DNA of 64,000 bases from Verrucomicrobiaceae bacterium (GCA_016713245.1 JADJPM010000001.1:930001-994000); one strand, 5' to 3'. Positions 49,240 through 58,338 are shown, counted from the stretch's first letter. Made by a program: numbers and translations. The notes: generated by a model not told the origin, from the sequence alone.

Positions 49240-50838
49240 ATGTCCAGCCAAGCCCGATCCACCGGCATCGTCTCCATCGCCATCCTGTGCAGCCGCATCC
49301 TCGGGCTGGTGCGTGATCAAGTGCTCGGCGGCGTGTTTGGGATGAAGTTCGCCGGGATCTTCACGATGGCCTTCCGCACGCCAAACATGCTGCGGGACCT
49401 TTTTGCCGAAGGAGCGCTCTCGACGGCCTTTGTGACCACGTTTTCGAAGAAGATCAAAATCGAGGGCGATGAGGCCGCGTGGGCTTTGGGACGGAAAATG
49501 ATGTCTCTCTCGCTTTGCTTCATGACGATGGTAGCCGCTGCGGGCACGGCGTTGGCACCCGTGATATTCCCGCTGCTCACGCTTGGCTGGAAGGATGAAA
49601 GCAGCGTGGCGCTCGGCGTGTGGCTGGCTCAGATCATGTATCCCTTCATCACCATCGTTTCGCTCACGGCGCTGGTGATGGGCATGCTGAACGCCAAAAA
49701 AGTCTTCTTCGTCCCGGCGGTGGCCTCCGCGTTCTTCAATCTCGGCTGCATCATCGGCGGCTATGCCTGCGCTTGGATCATGGATGCACCGTTTCGCAAC
49801 GGCGTGATCACGGAGAAGGGCCTGGCGGGCTTCGCGGTGGGCACGCTCATCGGCGGGCTGATGCAACTCGCCGTGCAATTGCCGTCGTTGAAGCGCGTCG
49901 GCTTTCGTTTCGGCATCGACTTCGGCTGGAAAGACAGCGGCGTGAAAGAGGTGCTGCATCTCATGTGGCCCTCGCTCGTCGCGGCGAGCGGCACGCAGGT
50001 GAATGTGTTCCTCAATTCGATCTTCGCTTCGTTCACGCCCGGCCAGGAGGCTGCCGCGGGCTGGCTGGGCTATGCGCAGCGCCTTCAGCAACTGCCGCTC
50101 GGCTTGTTTGGTGTCGCCGTGGCCACGGTGACCCTTCCGATGCTCTCGCGGTTGGCTACCGAAGGCATCACACCGGCGTTTCGCGGCGCGTTAGCGAAAG
50201 GTCTGCGCCTCGTGCTCTTCCTCACGCTGCCTTGCGCGGCCGGATTGGCCCTGCTCTCGCATGAGATCATCTCCGTCATCTTTGAGCACGGCCGTGTGAA
50301 AGCCTATGATGTGGCTCAAACGGCCGCGCCGCTCCAAGCCTTCGCTTTTGGCCTCGTCTTCTATGCCGCCATCAAGGTGCTGCAGCCATCCTTCTACACC
50401 ATCGGCAAGCGCTTCATCCCGATGTACACCTCTCTCGCCGTGATCGCCTTCACCGCCGGGGCGAATGCCTTCACCGTCTTCGTTTTGAAATGGGACCACA
50501 CCGCACTCGCTTGGGGCACAGCAGTGGGTCTGGCGCTGAATTTCACCGTGCTCTACCTGGCCATGCGGAAGTTCGCTCAAGGCCTCGAAACGACCTCGCT
50601 GCTGACCTCCCTAGGTCGCATCGGCCTCGCCTCCGCGGCGATGGGCGGGCTTTGTCTTGCATCGAAATTCACGCTGATGGCGGATTGGGCGCAATTAGGC
50701 ACGCTCGCCCGCTGCGGCACGCTCGGCGTCACCATCGCCGCCGGTGCGGTGGTGTATTTTGGCCTCACGAAGATGCTCAAGGTCGAAGAGTCCGGCGAGT
50801 TCCTCTCGATCGTCAGCCGCCGCTTCGGCAAACGTTGA
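49240..50838 (+). CDS. murJ: Lipid II flippase MurJ
   Basis: The 532-aa membrane protein has about fourteen helices of the MOP superfamily. MurJ-specific blocks are ILCSRILGLVRDQVLGGVFG (helix 1 with the conserved Arg), AFRTPNMLRDLFAEGALSTAF (helix 2 with conserved residues) and YAAIKVLQPSFYTIGKR in the C-terminal half. It flips lipid II across the inner membrane for peptidoglycan synthesis. ATG 49240 (MSSQARST) fits the family start; the upstream part of the frame is rejected. A 198-aa gene follows after 6 bp. Confidence 0.92.
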   Translation: MSSQARSTGIVSIAILCSRILGLVRDQVLGGVFGMKFAGIFTMAFRTPNMLRDLFAEGALSTAFVTTFSKKIKIEGDEAAWALGRKMMSLSLCFMTMVAAAGTALAPVIFPLLTLGWKDESSVALGVWLAQIMYPFITIVSLTALVMGMLNAKKVFFVPAVASAFFNLGCIIGGYACAWIMDAPFRNGVITEKGLAGFAVGTLIGGLMQLAVQLPSLKRVGFRFGIDFGWKDSGVKEVLHLMWPSLVAASGTQVNVFLNSIFASFTPGQEAAAGWLGYAQRLQQLPLGLFGVAVATVTLPMLSRLATEGITPAFRGALAKGLRLVLFLTLPCAAGLALLSHEIISVIFEHGRVKAYDVAQTAAPLQAFAFGLVFYAAIKVLQPSFYTIGKRFIPMYTSLAVIAFTAGANAFTVFVLKWDHTALAWGTAVGLALNFTVLYLAMRKFAQGLETTSLLTSLGRIGLASAAMGGLCLASKFTLMADWAQLGTLARCGTLGVTIAAGAVVYFGLTKMLKVEESGEFLSIVSRRFGKR

Positions 50839-50844
50839 TCTCGC

Positions 50845-51441
50845 ATGCAAACTCAGCGCCTCTGGCTTCAGGTCATCGCCTTCCTCGCCCTCGTGTGGGC
50901 AGGCGTGGCAGCCGTGATGTGGGCCACTGAGGACTACGTCTTCACGCCTGAGAAGACGCTTGCCCTCATGAACGAAGCGCCATGGCTCGAAGACGAGCGA
51001 CTCGGCCACGAGCAGCGCATGCTGCATCTCGACCAGGTGATCACCTCCGTCGTGAAGCTCGACTTCTCCCAGCGTGCCCGCATGCGCGAGGATGGAGAGG
51101 AGACCATCGACCGCTTCATGAAGTCGCTCAGCGAGGAGGAAAAGGGCGAGTACCTCAGCCGCGTGGTCGAGGAGCACTTCAACGCCGTGATGAAAGGCAT
51201 CGACAAACTGCCCGCCGAAGACCGCCGCCGCATCATCGGCAGCATTCATCGCGACATCAAGAAGCGCACCGCCAAGAACCCCGAGATGCAGCTCCTCATC
51301 GACATGGACCCAGCGGGCTTTGAGAAGAATTTCACCCAGGACATGGGCCTCTTTTTCAAAGAAGCCCCGCTCAGTGCCAAGCTGGAGATGGCCCCGATGC
51401 TCGAAGCCTTCCACGCCCGCATGCAAGGGCTGCGGAGGTAA
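50845..51441 (+). CDS. Hypothetical membrane-anchored protein, 198 aa
   Basis: One N-terminal membrane helix (about residues 8-26, LQVIAFLALVWAGVAAVMW) is followed by a charged, all-helical domain with EAPWLEDERLGHEQRMLHLD and RMREDGEETIDRFMKSLSEE. The domain is probably extracytoplasmic. No family was recognised. The gene starts 6 bp after murJ and is likely translationally coupled, so a cell-envelope role is plausible but unproven. It converges with xthA. Confidence 0.65.
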   Translation: MQTQRLWLQVIAFLALVWAGVAAVMWATEDYVFTPEKTLALMNEAPWLEDERLGHEQRMLHLDQVITSVVKLDFSQRARMREDGEETIDRFMKSLSEEEKGEYLSRVVEEHFNAVMKGIDKLPAEDRRRIIGSIHRDIKKRTAKNPEMQLLIDMDPAGFEKNFTQDMGLFFKEAPLSAKLEMAPMLEAFHARMQGLRR

Positions 51442-51450
51442 AAGAAAACA

Positions 51451-52206
51451 TCACCCCACCACCAGCTCCACCGGGCAGTGATCGCTGCCGTGGATATCAT
51501 CGCGGATGGTGCATTGCTTCAAAGCCGGGCGCAGCTTCTCGGAGGCCAGCCAGTAGTCGAGACGCCATCCGATGTTCTTGGCGCGGGCATCCGGCGTGCG
51601 CTGGGTCCACCAGGTGTAGCGGCCGGGATTGGGATCAAACTGGCGGAAGACATCGAGGAAGCCGGCGTCGAGATGGCGAGTGAGGCTGGCACGTTCCTCA
51701 TCGCTGAAGCCGGGGTTCATGCGGTTGGATTTGGGATTGGCGAGGTCGATCTCTTGATGAGCACAGTTCAGATCTCCGCAGGCGATGACGGGCTTTTTTT
51801 GCTCCAGCTTCTTCAAATAAGCGCGGTAGGCATCGTCCCATGAGAGGCGGTAGCTCAGGCGAGCCAGCTCGGCCTGCGAATTGGGCGTGTAAACGTTCAC
51901 CACATAGAAATCGGGATACTCCACGGCGATGAGGCGGCCTTCGCGGTCGTGCTCGGGAATGCCCATGCCGAGGCTGTGCGAGAGCACGGGCAGGCGGCTG
52001 AGGATGAGCGTGCCGGAGTAGCCCTTCTTCTCGGCGCTGTTCCAGACGGCGTGGTAGCCCTCGAACCAGCTCAAATCGACCTGCTCCTGCTGCGCCTTCG
52101 TTTCCTGGAGGCAGATCACATCGGCATCTCCGCCGGTCATGTATTCACGAAGGCCTTTGTTGAGGGAGGCACGGATGCCGTTGACGTTCCAGGAGGTGAG
52201 TTTCAT
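51451..52206 (-). CDS. xthA: Exodeoxyribonuclease III / AP endonuclease
   Basis: The 251-aa enzyme of the Xth/ExoA family shows all conserved blocks: TSWNVNGIRAS at the start, CLQETKAQ (metal-binding Glu), KGYSGTLILSR, ACGDLNCAHQEIDLANP, YTWWTQR and GSDHCPVELVV with the catalytic Asp-His. It nicks DNA 5' to abasic sites and removes 3' blocks in base excision repair. ATG 52206 is chosen because MKLTSWNVNG is the family start. It is divergent from a lipoprotein gene. Confidence 0.93.
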   Translation of the reverse strand: MKLTSWNVNGIRASLNKGLREYMTGGDADVICLQETKAQQEQVDLSWFEGYHAVWNSAEKKGYSGTLILSRLPVLSHSLGMGIPEHDREGRLIAVEYPDFYVVNVYTPNSQAELARLSYRLSWDDAYRAYLKKLEQKKPVIACGDLNCAHQEIDLANPKSNRMNPGFSDEERASLTRHLDAGFLDVFRQFDPNPGRYTWWTQRTPDARAKNIGWRLDYWLASEKLRPALKQCTIRDDIHGSDHCPVELVVG

Positions 52207-52275
52207 GCGGGGCGGCAGAAGTACACGGCAATGTGCTTGCCGCAATAGCCGCCCGGCCCATCATGGCGGCCCTCC

Positions 52276-53280
52276 ATGAAACTCCCGACGCTCCTCACGC
52301 TCTCTGCCGCGCTCGCTTTGACCTCCTGTGACAAACCACAAGAAGTCGCGAAGGAAGCTCCCAAGCCCGCCGAGGCTCCCAAAGTCGAAAAGAAGGCCGA
52401 AACCGCCGTCGAGCCTGTCGGCCAGAATACCGATGAGATTTTCAAGAAGGCCGCCAATCCCGTCGATGTGGGCGCTTTCGGCAGTGATCAGCCGGTGGAG
52501 CGGGCCGACCTGCCGAAGCGCGGCGTGATCGTCTTTGGCAAACAGGATGTGGAGCACGATCCCCGTGAGCACTGGGAGCAGTGGAATTGGAAGAGCTTCA
52601 AAGCGAAGCGCGGGGGCCGCTACCATGTGCGCCTGACCTACACGATGCCCTTTGCCAGCACGCAGACGCAGTTCCGCTTTGGCCAACAGGCGCTCAAAAA
52701 CACGCTCCAAGCCGCTGCTCAACCCGCGAAGCATTACCTTGGTGAAATTTATGTCGAGCAGCCAGGCGACTATGTTTTCGCCTTGTTTGCACCCGCCAGC
52801 GCCGCCGAGAAAAAGGTCGAAATCCATGAGCTGGCCCTCATTCCCGCGCCCGAAGGCCCCATGAGCGTGCAGGCCGCCGATGGCAGCATCACGCTGGACG
52901 CCAAGACCGCCACCACCTGGTCTGAAACGATGCGCTACGAGCCGAAGCCTGAGAAGAACTGCCTCGGCTTCTGGACCAGCGAAGAGGACTTCGCCGAATG
53001 GGAATTCGAGGTGGCCAAACCCGGCAAGTTCAACGTGAGCGTGTTTTACGGCTGCGGCGGTGGCAACCACGGCAGTGAAGTGGCTGTGAAGAGCGGCCGC
53101 ACCGAATTGAAGTTCACCACCGAGGACACCGGCGGTTTCCAAAACTGGCAGGAAGCCAAACTGGGCCAGCTCGAGATCACCCAAGCCGGCAAAACCTTCC
53201 TCGCCGTCGATCCCGTGACCAAAGTGAAGGCTGCCGTGCTCGATGTGCAGCGCGTGGTGCTCACGCCCCTTGCACAGTGA
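52276..53280 (+). CDS. Lipoprotein with carbohydrate-binding-like C-terminal domain
   Basis: The 334-aa protein has a lipoprotein signal (LTLSAALALTSCDKP, Cys18), a Lys/Glu/Pro/Ala-rich linker (about 19-50), a middle beta-rich domain (RGGRYHVRLTYTMPFASTQT) and a C-terminal domain (EWEFEVAKPGKFNVSVFYGC to LDVQRVVLTPL) resembling the jelly-roll modules attached to alpha-L-fucosidases and related secreted glycoside hydrolases. No catalytic domain is visible. It may bind polysaccharide at the cell surface. It lies upstream of a degenerate region. Confidence 0.72.
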   Translation: MKLPTLLTLSAALALTSCDKPQEVAKEAPKPAEAPKVEKKAETAVEPVGQNTDEIFKKAANPVDVGAFGSDQPVERADLPKRGVIVFGKQDVEHDPREHWEQWNWKSFKAKRGGRYHVRLTYTMPFASTQTQFRFGQQALKNTLQAAAQPAKHYLGEIYVEQPGDYVFALFAPASAAEKKVEIHELALIPAPEGPMSVQAADGSITLDAKTATTWSETMRYEPKPEKNCLGFWTSEEDFAEWEFEVAKPGKFNVSVFYGCGGGNHGSEVAVKSGRTELKFTTEDTGGFQNWQEAKLGQLEITQAGKTFLAVDPVTKVKAAVLDVQRVVLTPLAQ

Positions 53281-53407
53281 TCGCTGTTTCGTTGACCGCG
53301 TAACTCGCCGCCCAAAGTCGTGCCGTGGGGCTATTGGGCTGCGATCAACGGGCTGGGCTTGACGGATAGGGTGAGTCGGTCCGCCGTGACATTCTAGTGG
53401 ATGGAAT

Positions 53408-53839
53408 TTGTCAGCCAGTTGCAGCCTGAACTGGATGGCACTGAGGAAGGGAAAACCACCCCTGGCCCTCGAAAAAGACATTGATGAAGGTCGTGAGCAG
53501 CTCGCCAGGCTGGAAAAGCCGGCTCAGAATCAAGGACTCGATACCACTGGCAATGCGACGGATAGGGCCCGCGAAGAAAAGGAACTCGAAGATGCGGCTC
53601 ATGAGCTCGGACGCCTCGTGGTGTGCTGCTGCCGAGCCTTTGGAGATGAGGCCGGTGCTGCCAGCTACGACCTGCCCATCTCAGGGTGGCGGCGCATGCG
53701 GGATGAAAACCTCCTGCAAACTGCTCGTGACCTCGAAGCCAAAGCAGATGAGCTAGCCGCTACGCCGAAGGGCGGGCACCACGAGGCACGCGACTCCACG
53801 CCGCAGCACCCTGCGGGCGCTGGCAGAGCACGACGATGA
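53408..53839 (+). pseudogene. Fragment of a helical hypothetical protein gene, cut by an IS630 relic
   Basis: The frame encodes a coiled, acidic stretch (LEKDIDEGREQLARLE, ATDRAREEKELEDAAHELG, DLPISGWRRMRDENLL) of a kind I have seen in uncharacterised verrucomicrobial proteins, but it lacks a proper start: the first codon is a TTG without ribosome binding site, and the sequence before it does not look coding. Its final 25 codons (from about 53764) run out of frame over IS630 transposase sequence. It is best read as a gene remnant truncated at both ends. The 127 bp before it (53281-53407) show nothing clear. Confidence 0.5.
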
Positions 53840-54108
53840 TCTCCTCCATCCGGCCGGATGGCACCACCGCCTGCATGCACCTGCCAGGAGCGGCCGACAC
53901 GGCAGCCTTTGTGACCTACCTCACCGAAGTGCTCTGCCCGACGCTGAGCCGGGGTGACATCGTGGTGATGGATCACCTCGCTGTGCACAAAAGCCCGCAA
54001 GTGGCCTTGGTTGAAGCGGTGGGAGCCGAAGTGAGGTTCCTGCTGGCCTACTCGCCGGACCTCAATCCGATTGAGAGCCGCAGGTTATTTTGCCTCGTGC
54101 GGTTATAA
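53764..54108 (+). mobile_element. IS630-family transposase relic (C-terminal part)
   Basis: After a TGA, the frame reads RYAEGRAPRGTRLHAAAPCG, RWQSTTMISSIRPDG, then VMDHLAVHKSP and LLAYSPDLNPIE: the central and C-terminal DDE domain of IS630/Tc1-mariner-like transposases, with the second Asp in VMDHL and the Glu in NPIE. The N-terminal third with the DNA-binding domain and first Asp is missing, and the frame diverges right after NPIE. No terminal inverted repeats or TA duplications could be paired. The element is dead. Confidence 0.75.
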
Positions 54109-54124
54109 TATTATTTAAGGTACT

Positions 54125-54400
54125 CTAGAAGTGCCCGTGATGACCGTGGTGGCCTCGAAAACCGCCTCCCAAAGGGCTGTGGCATGCAGGGGGTGGCGGA
54201 GCACAATGTGGCACCACAGGCGCACAGCTCCGCGAGGAGTAGCCATAGCTCCGATACACGGGCGGCGAGTAGTATGACCGCCCATAAAATGGCCTCGGGC
54301 AAGGATCCGCCCACGACAACGGATCATCATAGACGTAGCACGAAGAGAGTGATACGGCGCATGCAGCGCCACCGAGGAGTTTCAGAAGGTGGATTCTCAT
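54125..54400 (-). CDS. Small Tyr/His-rich lipoprotein
   Basis: The 91-aa protein has a lipoprotein signal (LLGGAACAVSLSSCYVYDD, Cys21). The mature part is rich in Tyr, Ser, Pro and Gly and ends in FRGHHGHHGHF, a possible metal-binding tail. A similar exported, aromatic-rich style is seen in the 165-aa lipoprotein at 35648-36145. No domain was recognised. It lies just beyond the IS630 relic on the opposite strand. Confidence 0.65.
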   Translation of the reverse strand: MRIHLLKLLGGAACAVSLSSCYVYDDPLSWADPCPRPFYGRSYYSPPVYRSYGYSSRSCAPVVPHCAPPPPACHSPLGGGFRGHHGHHGHF

Positions 54401-54459
54401 AACGCCACCTCCGACGCTTCCGTTGAAGCGATATTCAGATCAAAAATGCTCCGGCTATC

Positions 54460-55371
54460 TCAAACCGGCGTGATCAATTGACGACCCGCGAAGTGCGCGG
54501 CCAGATTGTCGAGTACGAGCCCAGCCATCGCACGACGGGTCTCATGCGTGGCACTGCCGACGTGCGGCAGAAACACAGCTCGTTCGCAGTTCATGAGCGC
54601 GGAAGGCACTCGGGGCTCGTCTTCGAACACATCGAGTCCGGCGGTGCGAATGGTGCCTTTTTCCAAAGCCGTGATGAGTTCCGCCTCATCGACGACACTG
54701 CCACGAGCAATGTTGATCAGCGTGCCTTCGGGTCCCAAAGCGGCCAGAACCTCCGCGTTCACGAGCTTCTGGGTCCCAGGGCCTCCGGGGCAGGCCACGA
54801 TCAAAAAATCGCTCTCTGCCGCGAGCCCCTTCAAATCTTCGAAGTAGCTCCACGGCACGTTTTGCGGCTTCCTTCCATGGTAGGCGATCTTCATGCCATG
54901 CGCTTCGAGGCGCTGTGCGGTGGCTTTGCCGATGCGACCCAGCCCAAGAATGCCCGCTACCTTACCGCGAAGAGCATGAGCGAGCGGAAAGGCGCCACCG
55001 AGCCATTTTTCCTCATGCAAAAAGCGATTCGATTCGACGAGACGACGACTCGTCATGAGCACCAAAGCCACGGCGATGTCCGCCACGTCATCGGTAAGTA
55101 CATCGGGCGTGTTGGTGACGCGGATGCCACGCTCTTTGCACCACGGGACCGGCACACCGTCGTAGCCCACGCCCATCACGCTGATGATTTCGAGCTTGGG
55201 AAATCGAGCCAGCAGCTCCGTGCTCAGCACGGTGCCACCCAGCGGCACGATGGCCCGCACGTTCGCGGTGGAGTTGGCGAGCTCACACAAGCGATACGCA
55301 GCCTCCAGCGGCTGGCGGAGAAAATCCGGCAGCGGAGCGGCCATGAGCACTTCGGGACGTTCGTCGGGCAT
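54460..55371 (-). CDS. D-isomer 2-hydroxyacid dehydrogenase
   Basis: The 303-aa NAD(P)-dependent dehydrogenase has SVMGVGYDGV, VTNTPDVLTDDVADIAVAL, the cofactor loop GLGRIGKATAQRL, and the catalytic set Arg in NIARGSVVDE, Glu in DVFEDEPRVP and His in LPHVGSATHETR. The wording fits glyoxylate/hydroxypyruvate reductases of the GhrA/GhrB and plant HPR2 type, which reduce 2-oxo acids. Start 55371 (MPDERPEVLM) is preferred over the longer frame that overlaps glgC. It is 11 bp after glgC in the same direction, so likely one transcript. Confidence 0.9.
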   Translation of the reverse strand: MPDERPEVLMAAPLPDFLRQPLEAAYRLCELANSTANVRAIVPLGGTVLSTELLARFPKLEIISVMGVGYDGVPVPWCKERGIRVTNTPDVLTDDVADIAVALVLMTSRRLVESNRFLHEEKWLGGAFPLAHALRGKVAGILGLGRIGKATAQRLEAHGMKIAYHGRKPQNVPWSYFEDLKGLAAESDFLIVACPGGPGTQKLVNAEVLAALGPEGTLINIARGSVVDEAELITALEKGTIRTAGLDVFEDEPRVPSALMNCERAVFLPHVGSATHETRRAMAGLVLDNLAAHFAGRQLITPV

Positions 55372-55382
55372 GATAGATAACC

Positions 55383-56693
55383 TCAAATCCACGTCCCATC
55401 TTCGATCACCGCGTCCTTGGGAATGCAAACGATGCCATCGCGGATGTACCAATTTGGGCCGTCGAAGTGGTCGGGCTTGCCTTCGGGGGTGATGACCACG
55501 TTGTCGCCGATGTGGACGTTTTTGTCGATGATCGCCCGCTCGATGCGGCAGTTGCGGCCGATGCCGGGAGGCGGACGATCCGGATCGGTGCCACGAGCTC
55601 CAGCGTAGAAGTCAGCCCCCATGACGATGCATTTGCGAATGGTGGTACCGGTCTCGATGCGAGAGCGGACGCCAATGACGGCGTTTTCGAGATGAGCATC
55701 CGTGATGATGCAACCATCGGCAATGAGTGCCTGACGGACGGTGGCACCGTTGAGCTTGCTGGCGGGCAGGGCGCGGCTGTGGGTGAAGATGGGTGCCACG
55801 CTGTCGAAGAAATCGAAAGGCGGCACAGTCTGGCAGAGGTCCAGGTTCGCCTGGAAGAAGCTGCGAATGGTCCCGATGTCCTCCCAGTAGCCGTGGAAGT
55901 TGTAGGTATGCACATGGCGCTCGCTGATGGCGGTAGGAATGATGTTCTTGCCAAAGTCGTTGTGCTTATTGTCGAGGCACTCTTCGAGGACCTTGCGGTT
56001 GAAGAGGTAGATGCCCATGCTGGCCTGGTAGCGCGGCTCGTCGTCGTCGATGCCGAGGGCCTTCACGACATCCCCGGGCATGCGCATCTTGGCGAGCACG
56101 GCGGGGTCCTTCGGCTTCTCGACGAATTCCGTGACGCGTCCGCTTTCGTCGCTGTGCATGATGCCAAAGCCGGTGGCGTCACGCTCGTTCACCGGCAGCG
56201 TGGCGATGGTGATGTCCGCGTCGTTGGCGATGTGCTGGCGCATCAGTTTGCGGAAGTCCATGCGGTAGAGCTGGTCACCGCTGAGGATGAGGAAGTGCTC
56301 GTGATCGCCTTCGAGGAAGTAGCGCATGTTTTGCCGCACCGCATCGGCAGTGCCCTGATACCAGCGCTCGCCATCCGGCGTCTGCTGCGCGGCGAGAACC
56401 TCAACAAAACCACGCGTGAACTGGTCAAAGCGGTAGGTGCGATTCAGGTGACGGTTCAGCGAGGCGCTGTTGAACTGCGTGAGCACATACACCTGACGCA
56501 GGCCGGAGTTGATGCAGTTGCTGATCGGCAGATCGACGATGCGGTACTTGCCCGCGAGCGGCACGGCCGGTTTGGCGCGGTCTTTGGTCAAAGGGAAGAG
56601 ACGTGTTCCAGCACCACCACCCATCACGATGGCTAGCGTGCTGCGGCGGAGGAGGGAGTCGGCTTCGGTATCGGCGGCGCGTTTCGTGCTCAT
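55383..56693 (-). CDS. glgC: Glucose-1-phosphate adenylyltransferase
   Basis: The 436-aa enzyme makes ADP-glucose for glycogen. It has the nucleotidyltransferase signature VMGGGAGTRLFPLTKDRAKP, ISNCINSGLRQVYVLTQ, WYQGTADAVRQNM, LSGDQLYRMDF, the substrate-binding VTEFVEKPKDP, and a C-terminal left-handed beta-helix (RNCRIERAIIDKNVHIGD). The sequence style is close to cyanobacterial and plant enzymes. It is full length. A glycogen role is inferred from family only, as no other glg gene is present. Confidence 0.95.
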   Translation of the reverse strand: MSTKRAADTEADSLLRRSTLAIVMGGGAGTRLFPLTKDRAKPAVPLAGKYRIVDLPISNCINSGLRQVYVLTQFNSASLNRHLNRTYRFDQFTRGFVEVLAAQQTPDGERWYQGTADAVRQNMRYFLEGDHEHFLILSGDQLYRMDFRKLMRQHIANDADITIATLPVNERDATGFGIMHSDESGRVTEFVEKPKDPAVLAKMRMPGDVVKALGIDDDEPRYQASMGIYLFNRKVLEECLDNKHNDFGKNIIPTAISERHVHTYNFHGYWEDIGTIRSFFQANLDLCQTVPPFDFFDSVAPIFTHSRALPASKLNGATVRQALIADGCIITDAHLENAVIGVRSRIETGTTIRKCIVMGADFYAGARGTDPDRPPPGIGRNCRIERAIIDKNVHIGDNVVITPEGKPDHFDGPNWYIRDGIVCIPKDAVIEDGTWI

Positions 56694-56781
56694 GGCTGTG
56701 CGGGGGTTGGCCCAGTTCTATTTCCCTGAAACAAGGCATGCAGGCAAGCGTTTCCCTCGCCCCCAACCCAATCTTCCCGCC

Positions 56782-57738
56782 GTGATACGCCCTGCCTTGC
56801 TCCCTCTTGCCTCCCTCTTGCTCGCCACGTCCTCTTTTGCGGCGGTGAGCTTCGAAAAGGAGATCCTCCCCTTCCTAAACAAGAAGTGCGTCGATTGCCA
56901 CCGCGCCCCCTACGAGGAGAACGGCAAGAAGAAGGAACCCAAAGCCGGTCTGCGTCTCGATGCCTCTTGGGCTATTTTAAAGGGCAGCGAGAACGGCCCC
57001 GTACTCACCGCTGGCGCACCGGACAAAAGCGGCATCTACGAGTCCGTGAACCTGCCCAAGGACGACGACGCCCACATGCCGCCCAAGGGAGACGACCTCA
57101 CCAGGGAGGAAATCGCTCTCCTGAAGAAGTGGATCGAAGAAGGCGCGGACTTTGGCGGCTGGATCGGCAGCAAGGACGGCATGCCCGCCGATGCGCAAAC
57201 CAGCTCCACCAAGCCGGTGAAGCCCCGCGAGCACGATCTGCTCTTCGCCGCCCTCGAAAAAGAAGTGAAACCGCTCGGCGATGCCGTGCTCGAAGCCGCC
57301 AAGAAGGCCGGAGCCCAGGTCGCTTCCGTGAAAGTGGAGAGCCCGCTCCTACGCGTCGATTTCCTCACCGGCGTCTCGAAGTGTGATGACGCCAAGGTCG
57401 AGAGCATCCTGCCGCTCAAGGAAAACATCGTCGCCCTCGATCTCGGCCGCACCGTCATCACCGATGCCGCCTTGAAGAGCGTGGGCCAGCTCCCGCGTCT
57501 CGTCACCCTCGACCTGCGCCAGACAAAGATCGGCGATGCCGGTCTCGAAGCCCTCACCAGCCTGAAAAAGCTTCACAGCATCAATTTGTATGGCACTCAG
57601 GTCAGCGATGAAGGCCTCAAGCACCTCGCCAAGATCAAGAGCCTCAAAAACATCTACCTCTGGCAATCCAAAGCCACCAAGGCCGGCGTAAAACAACTCG
57701 CCGCTGCCCTTCCCGGCGTGAAAGTCAGCATCGAATAG
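56782..57738 (+). CDS. Planctomycete-type cytochrome c domain protein with leucine-rich repeats
   Basis: The 318-aa exported protein starts at GTG 56782 with signal VIRPALLPLASLLLATSSFA. Residues of about 20-125 form a PSCyt1-like cytochrome c domain: FLNKKCVDCHRAP with one CxxCH, and HMPPKGDDLTREEIALLKKW supplying the distal Met and the conserved W-I-x-x-G-A. The C-terminal half has leucine-rich repeats (LVTLDLRQTKIGDAGLEAL, LHSINLYGTQVSDEGLKHL). This pairing occurs in PVC bacteria; the partner is unknown. It is divergent from glgC and upstream of a peroxiredoxin gene. Confidence 0.85.
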   Translation: MIRPALLPLASLLLATSSFAAVSFEKEILPFLNKKCVDCHRAPYEENGKKKEPKAGLRLDASWAILKGSENGPVLTAGAPDKSGIYESVNLPKDDDAHMPPKGDDLTREEIALLKKWIEEGADFGGWIGSKDGMPADAQTSSTKPVKPREHDLLFAALEKEVKPLGDAVLEAAKKAGAQVASVKVESPLLRVDFLTGVSKCDDAKVESILPLKENIVALDLGRTVITDAALKSVGQLPRLVTLDLRQTKIGDAGLEALTSLKKLHSINLYGTQVSDEGLKHLAKIKSLKNIYLWQSKATKAGVKQLAAALPGVKVSIE

Positions 57739-57762
57739 TCTCCGTCCAACGCCATCCACCCC

Positions 57763-58287
57763 ATGAAAACGCGCCTCCTCATGCTCACCGCCCTTCTCAG
57801 CACCTTCCTCGGCACCGCCAAAGCGGGAGAAGGTGAAAAAGTCAGCTACGACGCCCCCGCCGTCTCCGGCCTGAATCAAGACGGTACCACCGTCAACTTT
57901 GCCGAGGTTTACAAGAAGGGCCCCACCGTCGTCTTCTTCTACCCTAAGGCCGATACCCCCGGCTGCACCAAGCAGGCCTGCTCCCTCCGCGATGCCTTTG
58001 CGGACCTCACCAAGGACGGCGTGCAGGTCCTCGGTGTCAGCTTTGACAAGCCCGAGGCGCAAAAAGCTTTCAAAGACAAGTTCACCCTCCCCTACGACCT
58101 CATCGCCGATCCCGAAGGCAAGATCGTCGCAGGCTTCAAAGTCGAAAAGATGGCCAAAGGCCTCCTCAGCCTCGCCAAGCGCAGTTGCTTCCTCATCAAG
58201 GACGGCAAGGTCGTCTGGCAAGACTACGCCGCTAGCACCGACAAGCAGGCCGAGGACATCAAACGCGTTCTCGCCAGCCTGAAGTAA
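57763..58287 (+). CDS. bcp: Exported Bcp/PrxQ-type peroxiredoxin
   Basis: The 174-aa protein has a signal peptide (MKTRLLMLTALLSTFLGTAKA) and a thioredoxin-fold peroxiredoxin of the PrxQ class. The active site is DTPGCTKQACSLRD, with peroxidatic Cys68 and resolving Cys73 spaced as in E. coli Bcp. It reduces hydroperoxides, here in the periplasm, which is unusual because most Bcp proteins are cytosolic. It is 24 bp after the cytochrome-LRR gene, suggesting one operon linked to redox balance. An intrinsic terminator follows. Confidence 0.9.
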   Translation: MKTRLLMLTALLSTFLGTAKAGEGEKVSYDAPAVSGLNQDGTTVNFAEVYKKGPTVVFFYPKADTPGCTKQACSLRDAFADLTKDGVQVLGVSFDKPEAQKAFKDKFTLPYDLIADPEGKIVAGFKVEKMAKGLLSLAKRSCFLIKDGKVVWQDYAASTDKQAEDIKRVLASLK

Positions 58288-58310
58288 GAAGCTTCATCCA
58301 AAACGATCCA

Positions 58311-58338
58311 AGCCGGGAACCCACGTTCCCGGCTTTTT
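58311..58338 (+). terminator. Intrinsic terminator after the peroxiredoxin gene
   Basis: AGCCGGGAAC (58311-58320) and GTTCCCGGCT (58325-58334) form a perfect 10-bp stem with a CCAC loop, followed by TTTT. It ends the cytochrome-LRR/peroxiredoxin transcript. Confidence 0.9.
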
